Program-made: the position numbers and the translations under genes
Shown: in pieces, positions 52,599-62,155 of the stretch
How the letters are laid out: every line of letters starts with the position of its first letter
How positions within the stretch are numbered: the stretch's first letter is position 1
The notes under the pieces: generated by a model
Databases searched by the model: none
What the model was told of the DNA's origin: nothing
What the model saw: the letters and a program-made list of their open reading frames with translations, nothing else
Source of the DNA: Candidatus Acidulodesulfobacterium ferriphilum
Lineage (GTDB): Bacteria; SZUA-79; Acidulodesulfobacterales; Acidulodesulfobacteraceae
Assembly: GCA_004195035.1 (NCBI GenBank)
Contig: SGBD01000001.1
Coordinates: 540,368-604,367, forward strand
DNA length: 64,000 nt
Reading direction: 5' to 3'

Positions 52599-55397
52599 TT
52601 ACAAATTAATCAAAACATCATGGCATCTGTCGCAAACATCGTTATAATCGGTATGTTTCCCCACGCTTGCGTCATATTTCCAGCAGCGCGCGCACTTTTC
52701 CCCTTCGGCTTTTTCCACGACGGCTTCGGTAATATTAAAATCCGCCATGGTGTTCCGTTCTATCGCAACTCCCGAAACTATAAATAAATCTTTCAGGGCT
52801 TCGGCTTTAACCCCGTTCAGTAAATCGTAATCCTCGTTACTTGCCTTTAAAATAACCTTTGCTTCCAGCGAACTCCCGATAAACTTTTTATCCCTTGCCT
52901 TTTCGAGGCTTGATAACACGACATCCCTTATCCCGATTAATTTATCGAATTTTTCCGCAATCTCAAAATTTACATAAGATTCGGCAGGTTCATCAAGCTG
53001 TTCGAGGAAAATATCGTCAAGTTTTCCCGATTTCCTAAAATATCCCCATGCTTCGGACGCGCTGAAAGGCATTATGGGCGCCAGAAATTTGACGAAAATA
53101 TTTAACGAAAAGTGCAGGACCGATTGAACCGCTCTTCTTTTAACGGAATTTTTGGCATCCGTATAAAGTATATCTTTAACGATATCGAGATAAAAGGAAG
53201 AAAACTCTATAATAAATTTATATGTATTTTGATAAACTAAGTGAAAATCGTAGTTTGAATAGTGCCTGATAAGGTTTTGGGATAAAAGGACTAACCTGTG
53301 AAGAGCATATTTGTCGATATCCCCCATATTTTCATATTTAACGGCATCTCGCCCATCGTCGAAATCGTTTAAATTTCCAAGCATAAACCGCAATGTATTT
53401 CTTATCTTCCTGTATCCTTCCGAAAGCCTCTGGATTATCTCCTGCGATATTCTCATATCGTTTTTATAGTCTTCCGATGCCGCCCAAAGCCTTAATATAT
53501 CGGCGCCGTACTTGTTTATAATCTCGTCGGGGCTTATGACATTACCCAGAGACTTTGACATCTTTTTTCCTGAACTGTCAACCACAAAACCATGGGTTAA
53601 AACCGTTTTATAAGGCGCGCCGTCGCCTGTTCCGACCCCTATCAGAAGGCTTGAATGGAACCAGCCCCTATGCTGGTCGGAACCCTCTAAATATAAGTCA
53701 GCGGGAAAAGCAAAAGCATTGCCCTTTAATTCTTTATCGTTTTTTAACACGCAGTAATAGCTAACCCCGCTATCGAACCAGACATCGAGTATATCTTCTT
53801 CCTTTTCAAATTCCTTCGAACCGCACTTTTTGCATTTAACCTCTTTTTCGCTTAAGTTTATAAAATAATCCGCCGGTTTATCGAACCATAAATCCGCCCC
53901 GTATTTCTCGAACTCGCCCGCTATTTTAAGTGTTAAATCGTAATCTATAAACGCCTCGCCGCAATTTTTGCAATAAAATGCCGTTATAGGAACGCCCCAT
54001 GACCTCTGCCTTGAAACGCACCAATCGGGCCTCGTTTCAAGCATGCCGGAAATTCTGTCTATGCCCCATTTCGGAATCCAGTTAACGGATTCTACTGCCT
54101 TAAGGGATTTATCCCTTAAGTTATTAATGCCCATGGAAATGAACCACTGTTTTGTTGACCTTAAAATTACAGGATTTTTACACCTCCAGCAGTGCGGGTA
54201 AGAATGGTCTATCTTTTCTTCGAGAACCAAAGCGCCTGCTTCTTTAAGCTTTTCTATCACATGAGGATTCGATTCGAATACATGCATCCCCGCAAATGTA
54301 TCCACATCTTTTAAAAATCTCCCCTCGTTATTGACGGGGGCGTAAGCCGGAAGGTTGTATTTAAGGCCGACAGCGTAGTCGTCGTCCCCGTGTCCCGGCG
54401 CCGTATGAACAAGCCCTGTTCCCGCATCTTTTTTAACATGCGAACCCAGTATTAACAACGAATCTCTATTTATAAACGGATGTGCCGCAATTTTATTTTC
54501 CAAATTTTTACCGTTTGTTTTCGCTATAACCCTATAATCAAGATACCCGAATTTTTTCATTAATTCATCCGCAAGGCTTTCTTCGAGGATAAAAATCTCT
54601 CCTCCGTTGTCAACAAAAGAATATTCGAAGTCGGGATTTAAAGATATGGCAAGATTTGACGGGATAGTCCACGGCGTAGTAGTCCAGATTACCGCAAAAA
54701 TATCCTTTTCGCCTATCTCGGCATAATTAATAATATCTCCTAAGTTAGATTTGATTCTAAACTTGACATAAATCGAAGGGGACGACTTCTGGGCATATTC
54801 GACTTCCGCCTCCGCAAGAGCGGTTTTGCAGGATGAACACCAGTAAATCGGTTTATTTGCCCTGTAAAGCCCGCCGTTTTTGATGAAATCCGCCAGCTTT
54901 CTAACGGTGTTTGCTTCATAGGAATAGTTCATCGTAAGATAAGGGTCGTCATATCTGCCGATGCTTCCAAGTCTTTTGAACTCCTGCCTTTGAACATCCA
55001 CAAACCTGCCGGCGTATTCGCGGCAAAGTTTTCTCTTTTCGCTCTTTGAAATAGAATCTTTAGACTTTAAAGTTTTATCGACATTGTGTTCGATCGGAAG
55101 CCCGTGGCAATCCCAGCCGGGGATAAACGGCGCGTTGTACCCCGACATCAGTTTAAACCTGACTATTATATCCTTCAATATTTTATTTAAAGCCGTTCCC
55201 AGATGAATATGCCCGTTGGCATAAGGGGGGCCGTCATGAAGAATAAATGTTTTTGACCTGTTTTGCGCCTGTTTTATAAGGTTCTCGTAAAGCTTATTTT
55301 CTTCCCATTCCCGAAGGAGTTTTTCCTCGGTAACTTTCAAATTTGCCTTCATGGGGAAATCGGTCTTCGGAAGGTTCAAGCTGTCTTTATAATCCAT
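52599..55397 (-). CDS. ileS: Isoleucyl-tRNA synthetase
   Basis: Class I synthetase (932 aa). The HIGH motif is in HDGPPYANGHIHLGTALNKI, KMSKS in SGKKMSKSLGNVISP, and the editing domain carries TTTPWTIPSNLAI. A C-terminal zinc finger is visible (CARCWKYD ... CDRCHDVL). The length is typical of bacterial type IleRS. An AGGA site lies before the ATG, and a cloverleaf-like repeat starts 17 bases upstream. Confidence 0.97.
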   Translation of the reverse strand: MDYKDSLNLPKTDFPMKANLKVTEEKLLREWEENKLYENLIKQAQNRSKTFILHDGPPYANGHIHLGTALNKILKDIIVRFKLMSGYNAPFIPGWDCHGLPIEHNVDKTLKSKDSISKSEKRKLCREYAGRFVDVQRQEFKRLGSIGRYDDPYLTMNYSYEANTVRKLADFIKNGGLYRANKPIYWCSSCKTALAEAEVEYAQKSSPSIYVKFRIKSNLGDIINYAEIGEKDIFAVIWTTTPWTIPSNLAISLNPDFEYSFVDNGGEIFILEESLADELMKKFGYLDYRVIAKTNGKNLENKIAAHPFINRDSLLILGSHVKKDAGTGLVHTAPGHGDDDYAVGLKYNLPAYAPVNNEGRFLKDVDTFAGMHVFESNPHVIEKLKEAGALVLEEKIDHSYPHCWRCKNPVILRSTKQWFISMGINNLRDKSLKAVESVNWIPKWGIDRISGMLETRPDWCVSRQRSWGVPITAFYCKNCGEAFIDYDLTLKIAGEFEKYGADLWFDKPADYFINLSEKEVKCKKCGSKEFEKEEDILDVWFDSGVSYYCVLKNDKELKGNAFAFPADLYLEGSDQHRGWFHSSLLIGVGTGDGAPYKTVLTHGFVVDSSGKKMSKSLGNVISPDEIINKYGADILRLWAASEDYKNDMRISQEIIQRLSEGYRKIRNTLRFMLGNLNDFDDGRDAVKYENMGDIDKYALHRLVLLSQNLIRHYSNYDFHLVYQNTYKFIIEFSSFYLDIVKDILYTDAKNSVKRRAVQSVLHFSLNIFVKFLAPIMPFSASEAWGYFRKSGKLDDIFLEQLDEPAESYVNFEIAEKFDKLIGIRDVVLSSLEKARDKKFIGSSLEAKVILKASNEDYDLLNGVKAEALKDLFIVSGVAIERNTMADFNITEAVVEKAEGEKCARCWKYDASVGKHTDYNDVCDRCHDVLINL

Positions 55398-55414
55398 AAT
55401 AGTTCCTGTAATTT

Positions 55415-55492
55415 GTCATTACCGCGAAAGCGGGAAAGTTCCGAAGGAACTTCACGAGCACCGTCAGGTGCGAGAGCGAAGCGGTAATCCGG
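55415..55492. repeat. Cloverleaf-like repeat, copy 2 (upstream of ileS)
   Basis: An outer stem ATTACCGC/GCGGTAAT (55418-55425, 55481-55488) encloses three possible hairpins: CCGC-GAAA-GCGG (which competes with the outer stem), AAGTTCC-GAA-GGAACTT and GCACC-GTCA-GGTGC. It aligns with the copy at 42321-42387. Confidence 0.85.
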
Positions 55493-55495
55493 AAA

Positions 55496-56491
55496 TTAAA
55501 TTTTAGTTATTAAATCTTTATTTACGCAATTCGTTAAATCGCCGCTATTTAGCCAGCCGTTTATATTTTCGGCGCAAATGCGGGAAATATCCGCGATAGA
55601 CTCGAAGGTTGCCCCGCCGATATGGGGCGTTGCGATAACATTAAAGTGAAATATTTCATCGCTTATATGCACCGGCTCTTTCCAGAATACATCAAGCCCG
55701 GCCCCTTTAATCTTTCCGCTTTTTAATCCTTTTATAAGCGCGCCTTTATCGATTAAACCCGCCCTTCCGACATTTATTATAAACGAACCGTTTTTCATTA
55801 AACCTATCGCCTCGTCGTTAATCAAGTTTTGGGTATTTTCGGCCAGAGGGACGGCAAGAATAAGATAATCGACCAACGGCAAAACCTTTTTAAAGTCGCC
55901 TTCTACCGTGCCGGCAAATTTAATGCCCATATTTTTCGCGTAATCCGCCCCGGGTTTGCTATGCTTTAAACCGTAAATTTCGGCGCCTACTGCTTTTAAT
56001 ATTTTGATAATTTCAAGCCCGATTCCCCCAAGCCCGACGATCCCAAATTTTTTTCCGGAAATGCTGTGTCCCATAGGCTCGTTTGCAACACCGTGATTAA
56101 TCGAGTTTACGCATCCGTTATAATTTCTTGCAAGCGCAAGAATAAAAAACAGGGACAGCTCCGCAACCGAAACGGCGTTATAGGTACCGACCGTCGGAGC
56201 GTTAAATACAAGCACCCCTCTTTTAGAGGCGTAATCCATATCTACATTCTCGTATCCAATCCCGAACTGCTGAATTAACTTAACATTACCAAGGGATAAA
56301 ATATCCTCGCCTATACCGATACCTGCATTTACGATTAAAATTAATTCGTCTTTTAAATTAGAATCATTTGCCTTTTTAATATCGTTTAAAAAATCGTCCT
56401 TCCCTGTATAATGTGTTACATTATGTCCCGAAAGATACGGTTTTAAAATGCCGAACATCTCCCTTGACCTTAATATCGCAACTATGTTCAT
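55496..56491 (-). CDS. D-isomer-specific 2-hydroxyacid dehydrogenase
   Basis: NAD(P)-dependent dehydrogenase (331 aa) of the D-2-hydroxyacid family. The Rossmann motif FGIVGLGGIGLEI lies near residue 150. Catalytic residues are in NVGRAGLID (Arg), AGLDVFWKEP (Glu region) and ATPHIGGATFES (His). Possible substrates include glyoxylate, hydroxypyruvate, phosphoglycerate and lactate. There is no ACT domain, so 3-phosphoglycerate dehydrogenase with regulation is less likely. Confidence 0.88.
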   Translation of the reverse strand: MNIVAILRSREMFGILKPYLSGHNVTHYTGKDDFLNDIKKANDSNLKDELILIVNAGIGIGEDILSLGNVKLIQQFGIGYENVDMDYASKRGVLVFNAPTVGTYNAVSVAELSLFFILALARNYNGCVNSINHGVANEPMGHSISGKKFGIVGLGGIGLEIIKILKAVGAEIYGLKHSKPGADYAKNMGIKFAGTVEGDFKKVLPLVDYLILAVPLAENTQNLINDEAIGLMKNGSFIINVGRAGLIDKGALIKGLKSGKIKGAGLDVFWKEPVHISDEIFHFNVIATPHIGGATFESIADISRICAENINGWLNSGDLTNCVNKDLITKI

Positions 56492-56508
56492 TTAAACAAT
56501 AAATGCTA

Positions 56509-56895
56509 TTAACTTTTCTTTATTTTTTTAGAGTTTTTAATATTTTTTGACTTTTCGACTGTTTTTACGGCAATTGTTTTAACGGTGGGCTGGGCGGTAA
56601 AACCTTTTAAAGAGCCCTCGCCTTTGCAAAGCTGGATATTTTTTGAATATATATAGTTATCGGGACATATATAAATGTGATTTTCCCCCTTAAATATATT
56701 TATTTTTGTGCTCGGGGTCGTATTGTATCCTTTTAGGCTCCCCTTGCCGACGCAAAGTTGTATTTTAGAATTATAGGAATAACCGAGCGGACAATAAAAT
56801 TTGGCAAAAGAAATACCGGGCAAAACGGATAAAATAAAGGCAAAAGAAAAAATTGACAAAATAGTTTGAATTGCAAAACCTTTAAGGCTTTTCAT
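56509..56895 (-). CDS. Small secreted protein with two YSKxIQLC repeats
   Basis: A 128-residue protein I do not recognise. It has a signal peptide (basic start, hydrophobic core about residues 9-28, likely cleavage after SFA). The mature part holds two copies of a unit of about 28 residues: CPLGYSYNSKIQLCVGKGSL and CPDNYIYSKNIQLCKGEGSL, each with two cysteines and followed by KG(Y/F). A lysine-rich tail ends the protein. Paired cysteines suggest a small disulfide fold outside the cytoplasm. No family or partner was identified. Confidence 0.7.
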   Translation of the reverse strand: MKSLKGFAIQTILSIFSFAFILSVLPGISFAKFYCPLGYSYNSKIQLCVGKGSLKGYNTTPSTKINIFKGENHIYICPDNYIYSKNIQLCKGEGSLKGFTAQPTVKTIAVKTVEKSKNIKNSKKIKKS

Positions 56896-57014
56896 GAATT
56901 AAATCCCCCCTACTTTTTAAAATTAATTTTTTCCATTATACCACTTGGGGATTAATTTGTGAACCTTTTTAAAAAACTTATGAAAGAATTTTTTATTTTA
57001 AGGCTTATTAAACA

Positions 57015-57590
57015 TTAAAGGTTCCCGTTATAACTTACAAGTCCGGTGTTTGGATACAGGTAAAATGACTGGGACGGCAAATAGCCGAAAGATATTTTGA
57101 CAGGGGACGGCGGCGGCAATGGGGTGAAGCCGGAGCAAGCGGAAGACAATGTCCCCGGCTCGCCAGCCGAATTAAACGCAATATAGTTATAGTTTCCGCC
57201 CGGCGCAACCATATAATTTATACCGTAATTCATAGATACATAAAAATTGCTTGTCGTTTGCGCAAGCGGATTTGGCAGCGGCTCTAAAGCCGGAGTTGCT
57301 GCGCCGTTGCAAGCGCATACCGCATAACCCGAATAACTCGCTGCGCTATTCGCCAAATTGCATGAAGGGTTTGAACCGGAAGCGGAAAACACGACAGCCG
57401 TATATTTGAAATGGCCCATTGCATAATTTTGGGCATATCTTATTGCCGATTGAAGCTGTCTTTCATACATCCCCCTGTCGCTCGAAACGGCGGAATTAAG
57501 CCCGACCGTCCCGACGATGCCTATAACCCCCAGAAGGATTATGACCATTATTATCTCGACAAGGCTGAAACCATTGTTATTTTTATACAT
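57015..57590 (-). CDS. Type IV pilin-like / pseudopilin protein
   Basis: A 191-residue protein with a prepilin N-terminus: short leader MYKNNNG, then FSLVEIIMVIILLGVIGIVG with Glu at position +5 after the Gly cleavage site. This is processed by prepilin peptidase, and the hydrophobic helix packs in the pilus or pseudopilus. The globular part has Cys, Asn and Pro-rich segments. No other pilus genes are adjacent, so it may be a minor pilin or a type II secretion pseudopilin. Confidence 0.85.
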   Translation of the reverse strand: MYKNNNGFSLVEIIMVIILLGVIGIVGTVGLNSAVSSDRGMYERQLQSAIRYAQNYAMGHFKYTAVVFSASGSNPSCNLANSAASYSGYAVCACNGAATPALEPLPNPLAQTTSNFYVSMNYGINYMVAPGGNYNYIAFNSAGEPGTLSSACSGFTPLPPPSPVKISFGYLPSQSFYLYPNTGLVSYNGNL

Positions 57591-57639
57591 ATAAAACTGC
57601 CTTCCCCGTTTCGTTTAATTATATAACCCTAAATCGAGA

Positions 57640-59766
57640 TTATGGTATAATATCGTTAGAGCATATTTTCTTAACCTCTACCGATGCCGAGAAAAAGGTC
57701 GCTCCTCCGCCTATGTCGGATAAGTTATCCGGCGTTAAAGCGTTCACCCCGCTCCCGTTTTCATAGTTTTCTTTCCACCATAAGCCGGCCGAAACCACGA
57801 CGCCGGGTAAAACCGAATCAATCACTTTAGCTTTTATAACGACGCTGCCCCGCATGTTTTCAACCTTAACGAGATCGCCGTCGTTTATTTCCCTGACTTT
57901 AGCGTCTTTCGGATTAATTTCTAAAAACGGCTCCCCTGATTTAATTTTAAGGGAAGGGGTATCGGCAAAAGTGGAATTTAAGAAAAAGTGGTTCGGCGGA
58001 GTTATAAGCGTTAGCGGGAAATCGGGTTCAGCCGGTATTTTTTCGCCGGCACCGGCAGGGGCATTAAAAAAATAGATCCCGCCGTTACCATCGCTGAGCC
58101 GTTTTTCCCTAATAGGCTTATAATCCGGTATATCTTTTAACCCTAATTCGGCGGCTTTCCCGCTTTTAAACTCGATTTTGCCCGACTGAGTAAAAGAGCT
58201 GCCTTCGGCAAATGGACGGTCTAAAACATTCAGCGTAATAAACCGCTCTTTTTTCAGCCGGTCTAATGTTATCCCCTGTTCGCGCCAGTACGGGAGGTCT
58301 AACGCCTTGCCGGCTATATCCTCTTCCGAATCGGAAAAGCAGGGCTCGGTAAAGCCTAAACCCTTTGCTATAAGTTTAAACGCATCGATATTCGGTTTAG
58401 CCTCGCCGACCCTTGCGATGACAGGATCAGCCCACTGAAGGGAAGTGTGCCAGTAGCTTACATACATATCCGCATGTTCGAAACTTGTGGTAGCGGGCAG
58501 GATAATATCCGCCCATTTTGCCGTGTCGGTCATAACCTGTTCATGCACGACGGTGAAAAGATCCTCCCGCGCCAGTCCTTTTAAAACTAAATTTTGATTC
58601 GGCGCTACGACCGCCGGATTGCTGTTGTAAATATAAACCGAACGGATGGGGGGATTAAGCCCGCATAAGACCTTTCCAAGCTGGACCATGTTTACCGCCC
58701 TTGGAGAATTTTTAAGCAAATCGGGCCTTTCTAGCGCATCGCTATTTAACGGAAAATGACCCGAATTAGATCTCAAAGCGCCTCCGCCCTTTTCTTTCCA
58801 AGCTCCAGTCAATGCGGGCAGCAGTGAAATAGCCCATGTGTTTATGCCCCCGTTGCTATGATGCTGAAGGCCGTTTCCAATGCGGATAAAAGACGGCTTT
58901 ATTTCGGCGTAAGAATGGGCAAGGTTTTCAATCTGGTTTTCCGAAAGACCGGTCAAGTCCGCAACAAGTCCGGGCGGATATTCCTTTGTCTTCGCTTTAA
59001 AACTTTCGAAGCCGCGCGAATATTTTTCCAAAAATACTTCGTCGGCTAATCCGTCTCTTATTATGACATGGGCAAGACCCAAAGCCAGAGCGCCGTCGGA
59101 TCCCGGCAGAATTAAATAAAATTCGTCCGCCCATTTTGCGGTTTTATTTTTATGAACATCTATCGCTATAATTTTTGCGCCGTTTTTTCGGGCATTGTCG
59201 GCAAAAATAGCCTGATGCATATTTGTTTCCAAAGCGTTGATGCCCCAAAATATTATTAATCTGGAGCTAATCGTATCTATCGGATTCATGCCGGCAGACT
59301 TTCCGTAAGCAAGCTGGTAACCTAAATTTCCGGCAACGGAACATATAGTACGCTCAAGCCTCGTTGCCCCTATTTTATTAAAAAGGCGCCTATCCATACT
59401 GCCGTGATTTATTACGCCTTCGGTTCCTCCGTAAGAATACGGCAAAATACTTTCGGGACCGGATGTCCTGATAAGCTCTTGCCACCGTTTTACGATTGTC
59501 TCTACGGCTTCTTCCCAGCTTATTCTTTCGAACCCGTCAAGCCGTCCGGCGGCGCCTTTTTTCCCGGTTCTGCGCATAGGATATAGTATCCGCGAAGGAT
59601 TATAGATGCGCTCGGGATAAGCCCTGACCTTTTCGCAAATAACCCCTTTTGTTACCGGATGCAGCGGGTTCCCCGCAACTTTAATTATCTTGCCGTTATC
59701 TATTTCCACCTTTAACGAACATGTGTCGGGACAGTCATGCGGACAAACGGAATAGCAAATTTCCAT
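57640..59766 (-). CDS. Molybdopterin-dependent oxidoreductase, DMSO-reductase family
   Basis: Large catalytic subunit (708 aa) of the DMSO-reductase superfamily. The N-terminal 4Fe-4S site is CYSVCPHDCPDTCSLK with the fourth cysteine in GVICEKVRAYPERIYNP. Molybdopterin-binding segments include YSYGGTEGVINHGSMDRRLF and RIGNGLQHHSNGG; the C-terminal MopB-CT domain has INDGDLVKVENMRGSVV. No twin-arginine signal is present, so it is cytoplasmic. No electron-transfer partner is adjacent and the substrate cannot be assigned. No selenocysteine is needed in its frame. Confidence 0.88.
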   Translation of the reverse strand: MEICYSVCPHDCPDTCSLKVEIDNGKIIKVAGNPLHPVTKGVICEKVRAYPERIYNPSRILYPMRRTGKKGAAGRLDGFERISWEEAVETIVKRWQELIRTSGPESILPYSYGGTEGVINHGSMDRRLFNKIGATRLERTICSVAGNLGYQLAYGKSAGMNPIDTISSRLIIFWGINALETNMHQAIFADNARKNGAKIIAIDVHKNKTAKWADEFYLILPGSDGALALGLAHVIIRDGLADEVFLEKYSRGFESFKAKTKEYPPGLVADLTGLSENQIENLAHSYAEIKPSFIRIGNGLQHHSNGGINTWAISLLPALTGAWKEKGGGALRSNSGHFPLNSDALERPDLLKNSPRAVNMVQLGKVLCGLNPPIRSVYIYNSNPAVVAPNQNLVLKGLAREDLFTVVHEQVMTDTAKWADIILPATTSFEHADMYVSYWHTSLQWADPVIARVGEAKPNIDAFKLIAKGLGFTEPCFSDSEEDIAGKALDLPYWREQGITLDRLKKERFITLNVLDRPFAEGSSFTQSGKIEFKSGKAAELGLKDIPDYKPIREKRLSDGNGGIYFFNAPAGAGEKIPAEPDFPLTLITPPNHFFLNSTFADTPSLKIKSGEPFLEINPKDAKVREINDGDLVKVENMRGSVVIKAKVIDSVLPGVVVSAGLWWKENYENGSGVNALTPDNLSDIGGGATFFSASVEVKKICSNDIIP

Positions 59767-59909
59767 CGGTTCAATCCTCGGTTAAAATACTTATTTTATA
59801 TTTTAACATAAAAGCATCGTTAAATCGAAAGATTAAGTTAACCCCAAAACAGAACCGTTTATTGAAAATCCGGCAAAGATATGACTGAACATGCAGAACT
59901 AAATCTGCG

Positions 59910-60500
59910 CTAAAACAGGTAAGGTATGTAACGTTTTGTTTTCTTCATATAACTGCGGTATTCGTCCCCGAATTTCTCTATCAAAGCCTTCTCCTCTAAA
60001 GGCACCCTGACGAAAACGATAGTAACGCTTGCGGCAAAGATGATAAACAGGCTGAGCCAATTTCCCAAAGACAACCCCATGCCCAGCATGAAAAGAAAAA
60101 GTCCTGTATAGGCAGGATGCCTTATTAGGCTGTAAATTCCTTTTTTTACTAATGTATGATTTTGCTGAATCGCAACCATTATGGAGAAATATTTCCCCAG
60201 CGTTCTAAGCGCAACTAAACGGATTATCGAACCTGCCAGCATAAAAATTAATCCCGAAAAAAACCAAAAAACTCCATGCCCTTCAATCCTCCCTATTTTT
60301 CCGAAGGATAATAAAAAACCCGATAAGACGGCGATACCGACCGATGCAATATATATTTGCGTCCATCTGCGGTCATATACCTTTCCTTTGTTATAACCTA
60401 AGGGTTTCTTGAGTATAAAGAAATGCGAAATAAATATCAAAATAAGAACCGCGGAAAAAATATAGGAATAAGGGTATTTAAGCCAGATCGGATAGGACAT
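59910..60500 (-). CDS. Isoprenylcysteine methyltransferase-like membrane protein
   Basis: A 196-residue integral membrane protein with about five hydrophobic segments and an ICMT/PEMT-like C-terminus: LIRHPAYTGLFLFMLGMGLS, then VPLEEKALIEKFGDEYRSYM and RYIPY. The conserved RHPxY and EExxL..GxxY motifs bind SAM in this superfamily. Its substrate in bacteria is usually unknown. Confidence 0.85.
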   Translation of the reverse strand: MSYPIWLKYPYSYIFSAVLILIFISHFFILKKPLGYNKGKVYDRRWTQIYIASVGIAVLSGFLLSFGKIGRIEGHGVFWFFSGLIFMLAGSIIRLVALRTLGKYFSIMVAIQQNHTLVKKGIYSLIRHPAYTGLFLFMLGMGLSLGNWLSLFIIFAASVTIVFVRVPLEEKALIEKFGDEYRSYMKKTKRYIPYLF

Positions 60501-60540
60501 TAATCATCCTTTTGATTTATAATTTTAGACCATTTCCCTG

Positions 60541-60820
60541 TTAATTTATCGTATCTGCCTTCGGGAACATATTCTTTACTTTAACTAAGTTAACTAAGGC
60601 TTCCGGCGCCCGCTGTATTTCGTCTAAGATAGCATTGTCGTATTGGTTCAAAAAACCTTTGGGGTCGGCAAGGGCAAACTGTCTTATATCCGGGGTTTCA
60701 AGATTCGCGTATTTCTTATCGGGGAAAACATGCTTTATTAATGTAGTCTTCCCGCTTTGTCTCGGTCCTGTAATAGTAACAACAGGATATTGATTTGCAA
60801 GTTTTATTAAAATATTTTCA
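60541..60820 (-). pseudogene. Truncated AAA+ ATPase (DUF4143/AAA_14-type), 5' fragment
   Basis: Only about 90 codons of an ATPase N-terminus remain, with Walker A in ITGPRQSGKTTLIK and Walker B in AILDEIQRAPEAL. Full members are near 400 residues. There is no ATG in the normal place: an in-frame TAG lies just upstream, next to a 47-base palindrome, and after the Walker B region the frame runs into unrelated sequence and TAA. It is a degraded remnant. No other gene is seen in 60501-60923. Confidence 0.75.
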
Positions 60821-60866
60821 ATGTTCTACTTATCATATATTTATAATATATGATAAGTAGAACATT
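60820..60866. repeat. 47-base perfect palindrome at the ATPase remnant
   Basis: Twenty-one-base arms (60820-60840 and 60846-60866, beginning AATGTTCTACTTATC) are separated by five bases. The sequence is very AT-rich. It marks the point where the homology of the ATPase remnant begins. Confidence 0.85.
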
Positions 60867-60923
60867 TTGCAAGTTATACTTTCAAAATTTACCAAACTTC
60901 CATCTTGCCTTCTAATATCAGGG

Positions 60924-61610
60924 TCATCTGCCCGATTGCTTTATACCGAATATTACCGCAAACTTATAAAATTTATACACACAGTCGGCATCCGCGAAAC
61001 TGGCTTCTTTAAGCCATTTTATCTGTTGGCAGATGGTAGCCTCCCTGTCTAATTTCAACCTTTCCTTCCATGCCGCTATATCGTCTTCAGAAAGCCCGTT
61101 TTGCCTGATTAAATTCTCCCATTCCTTTTTGTAATAAGATTCTATTGTTTCGGTATTTCCTAAAACCTGTTCGGCATTGACGAATATACCTCCCGGCTTA
61201 AGATAATTATATATTTTTGTAAACAGCCGCCTTTTGCCGGCATGGGGCAAATGATGAATAGACATCGCAGAAATTACTGCATCGAAGGTATCTTTAAAAT
61301 CATAGTCGGCATAATCGCCTATTATATATTTTATATTTCTCTTATCCTTAAATCTCATTCTGGCGATATCCATCATTCCCGATGCCATATCGATAAGCGT
61401 AACATTTGCGTCGACATATTTTTCAAGAAGAAAAGAGGTGAGCAGCCCTGTTCCCGCTCCGAGGTCCAAAACATCGAGGGGCAGGGAAGTTTTTCTTATT
61501 AAAGAAACGGAAATGGAGTAAAGGTCGTCGAAACACGGAATTAATTTTTTTCTGTTAATATCGTATTTAGAAGCTATGGAGTCAAAGGTATCTCTGATTT
61601 TTTGGTTCAT
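60924..61610 (-). CDS. Class I SAM-dependent methyltransferase
   Basis: A 228-residue methyltransferase. Motif I is VLDLGAGTGLLTSFLL near residue 45, followed by VTLIDMASGMMDIAR, and a DAVISAMSIHHLP motif IV-like segment, then LKPGGIFVNAEQ. This resembles UbiE/trans-aconitate-type small-molecule methyltransferases. The substrate is unknown, and the neighbours do not help. Confidence 0.85.
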   Translation of the reverse strand: MNQKIRDTFDSIASKYDINRKKLIPCFDDLYSISVSLIRKTSLPLDVLDLGAGTGLLTSFLLEKYVDANVTLIDMASGMMDIARMRFKDKRNIKYIIGDYADYDFKDTFDAVISAMSIHHLPHAGKRRLFTKIYNYLKPGGIFVNAEQVLGNTETIESYYKKEWENLIRQNGLSEDDIAAWKERLKLDREATICQQIKWLKEASFADADCVYKFYKFAVIFGIKQSGR

Positions 61611-61744
61611 GATATTATTTTTTAATATATCTTACTCTTTTTTTACAAGCACTCCTACGCTTGAACCGTTAAGGATTTCTTCGAGTATTTTATAGTCGTT
61701 AATAATCATGTTTATAAGAAAGCAAATTTAAGATACGGATATTT

Positions 61745-62155
61745 TTAAGGCTTTGGTTCTATTACCGTAAATTCTTTTATCTCGTCCGTTGCACCGGTGC
61801 ATATTACAAGGGCTGTGGTTTCGATATTAACTAAAGCGGCATGCGGATGACCTTCTGGATTTAATACATAATCTCCGGGGAAAAATCTTCGTTCCCCGTT
61901 CCTGTAACAGTGTCCGCCTTCGAGTATATAAACATGCTCGTCGGAACGGGCAACCGCTACGATTCTGATTATCTTGCCTTCGGGAGGAAGGGATTTAATT
62001 AAATAAGCAACTCCTTTTCCGTTTTCAAGCCTGTTAGTCAACTGTTTAACGAATACTATATCTTTGCCGTCATGCATTACGCTTTCACCGTAAATAGAGC
62101 TTGCGGGCGTCCAGCTTATTTCCGGCGTTCTGATAAAAACAGCGTCCGTTTCCAT
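61745..62155 (-). CDS. Cupin-domain protein
   Basis: A 136-residue single-domain cupin. The beta-barrel motifs are seen around RSDEHVYILEGGHCYRNGE and FFPGDYVLNPEGHPHAAL, which contain His and Glu residues of the usual metal site. Such proteins serve as small dioxygenases, isomerases or sensors. No function can be assigned from context. Confidence 0.8.
   Translation of the reverse strand: METDAVFIRTPEISWTPASSIYGESVMHDGKDIVFVKQLTNRLENGKGVAYLIKSLPPEGKIIRIVAVARSDEHVYILEGGHCYRNGERRFFPGDYVLNPEGHPHAALVNIETTALVICTGATDEIKEFTVIEPKP

Noticed and set aside
55398-55495. T-box riboswitch in the ileS leader
   Set aside because: The structure lacks the T-box AGGGTGGnACCGCG-type motif and is instead a copy of the repeat also found before gltX.
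61632-61709. A 25-codon minus-strand frame (MIINDYKILEEIL...) before the methyltransferase gene
   Set aside because: Too short, with no ribosome-binding site and no recognised similarity; it could be a gene remnant but cannot be supported.
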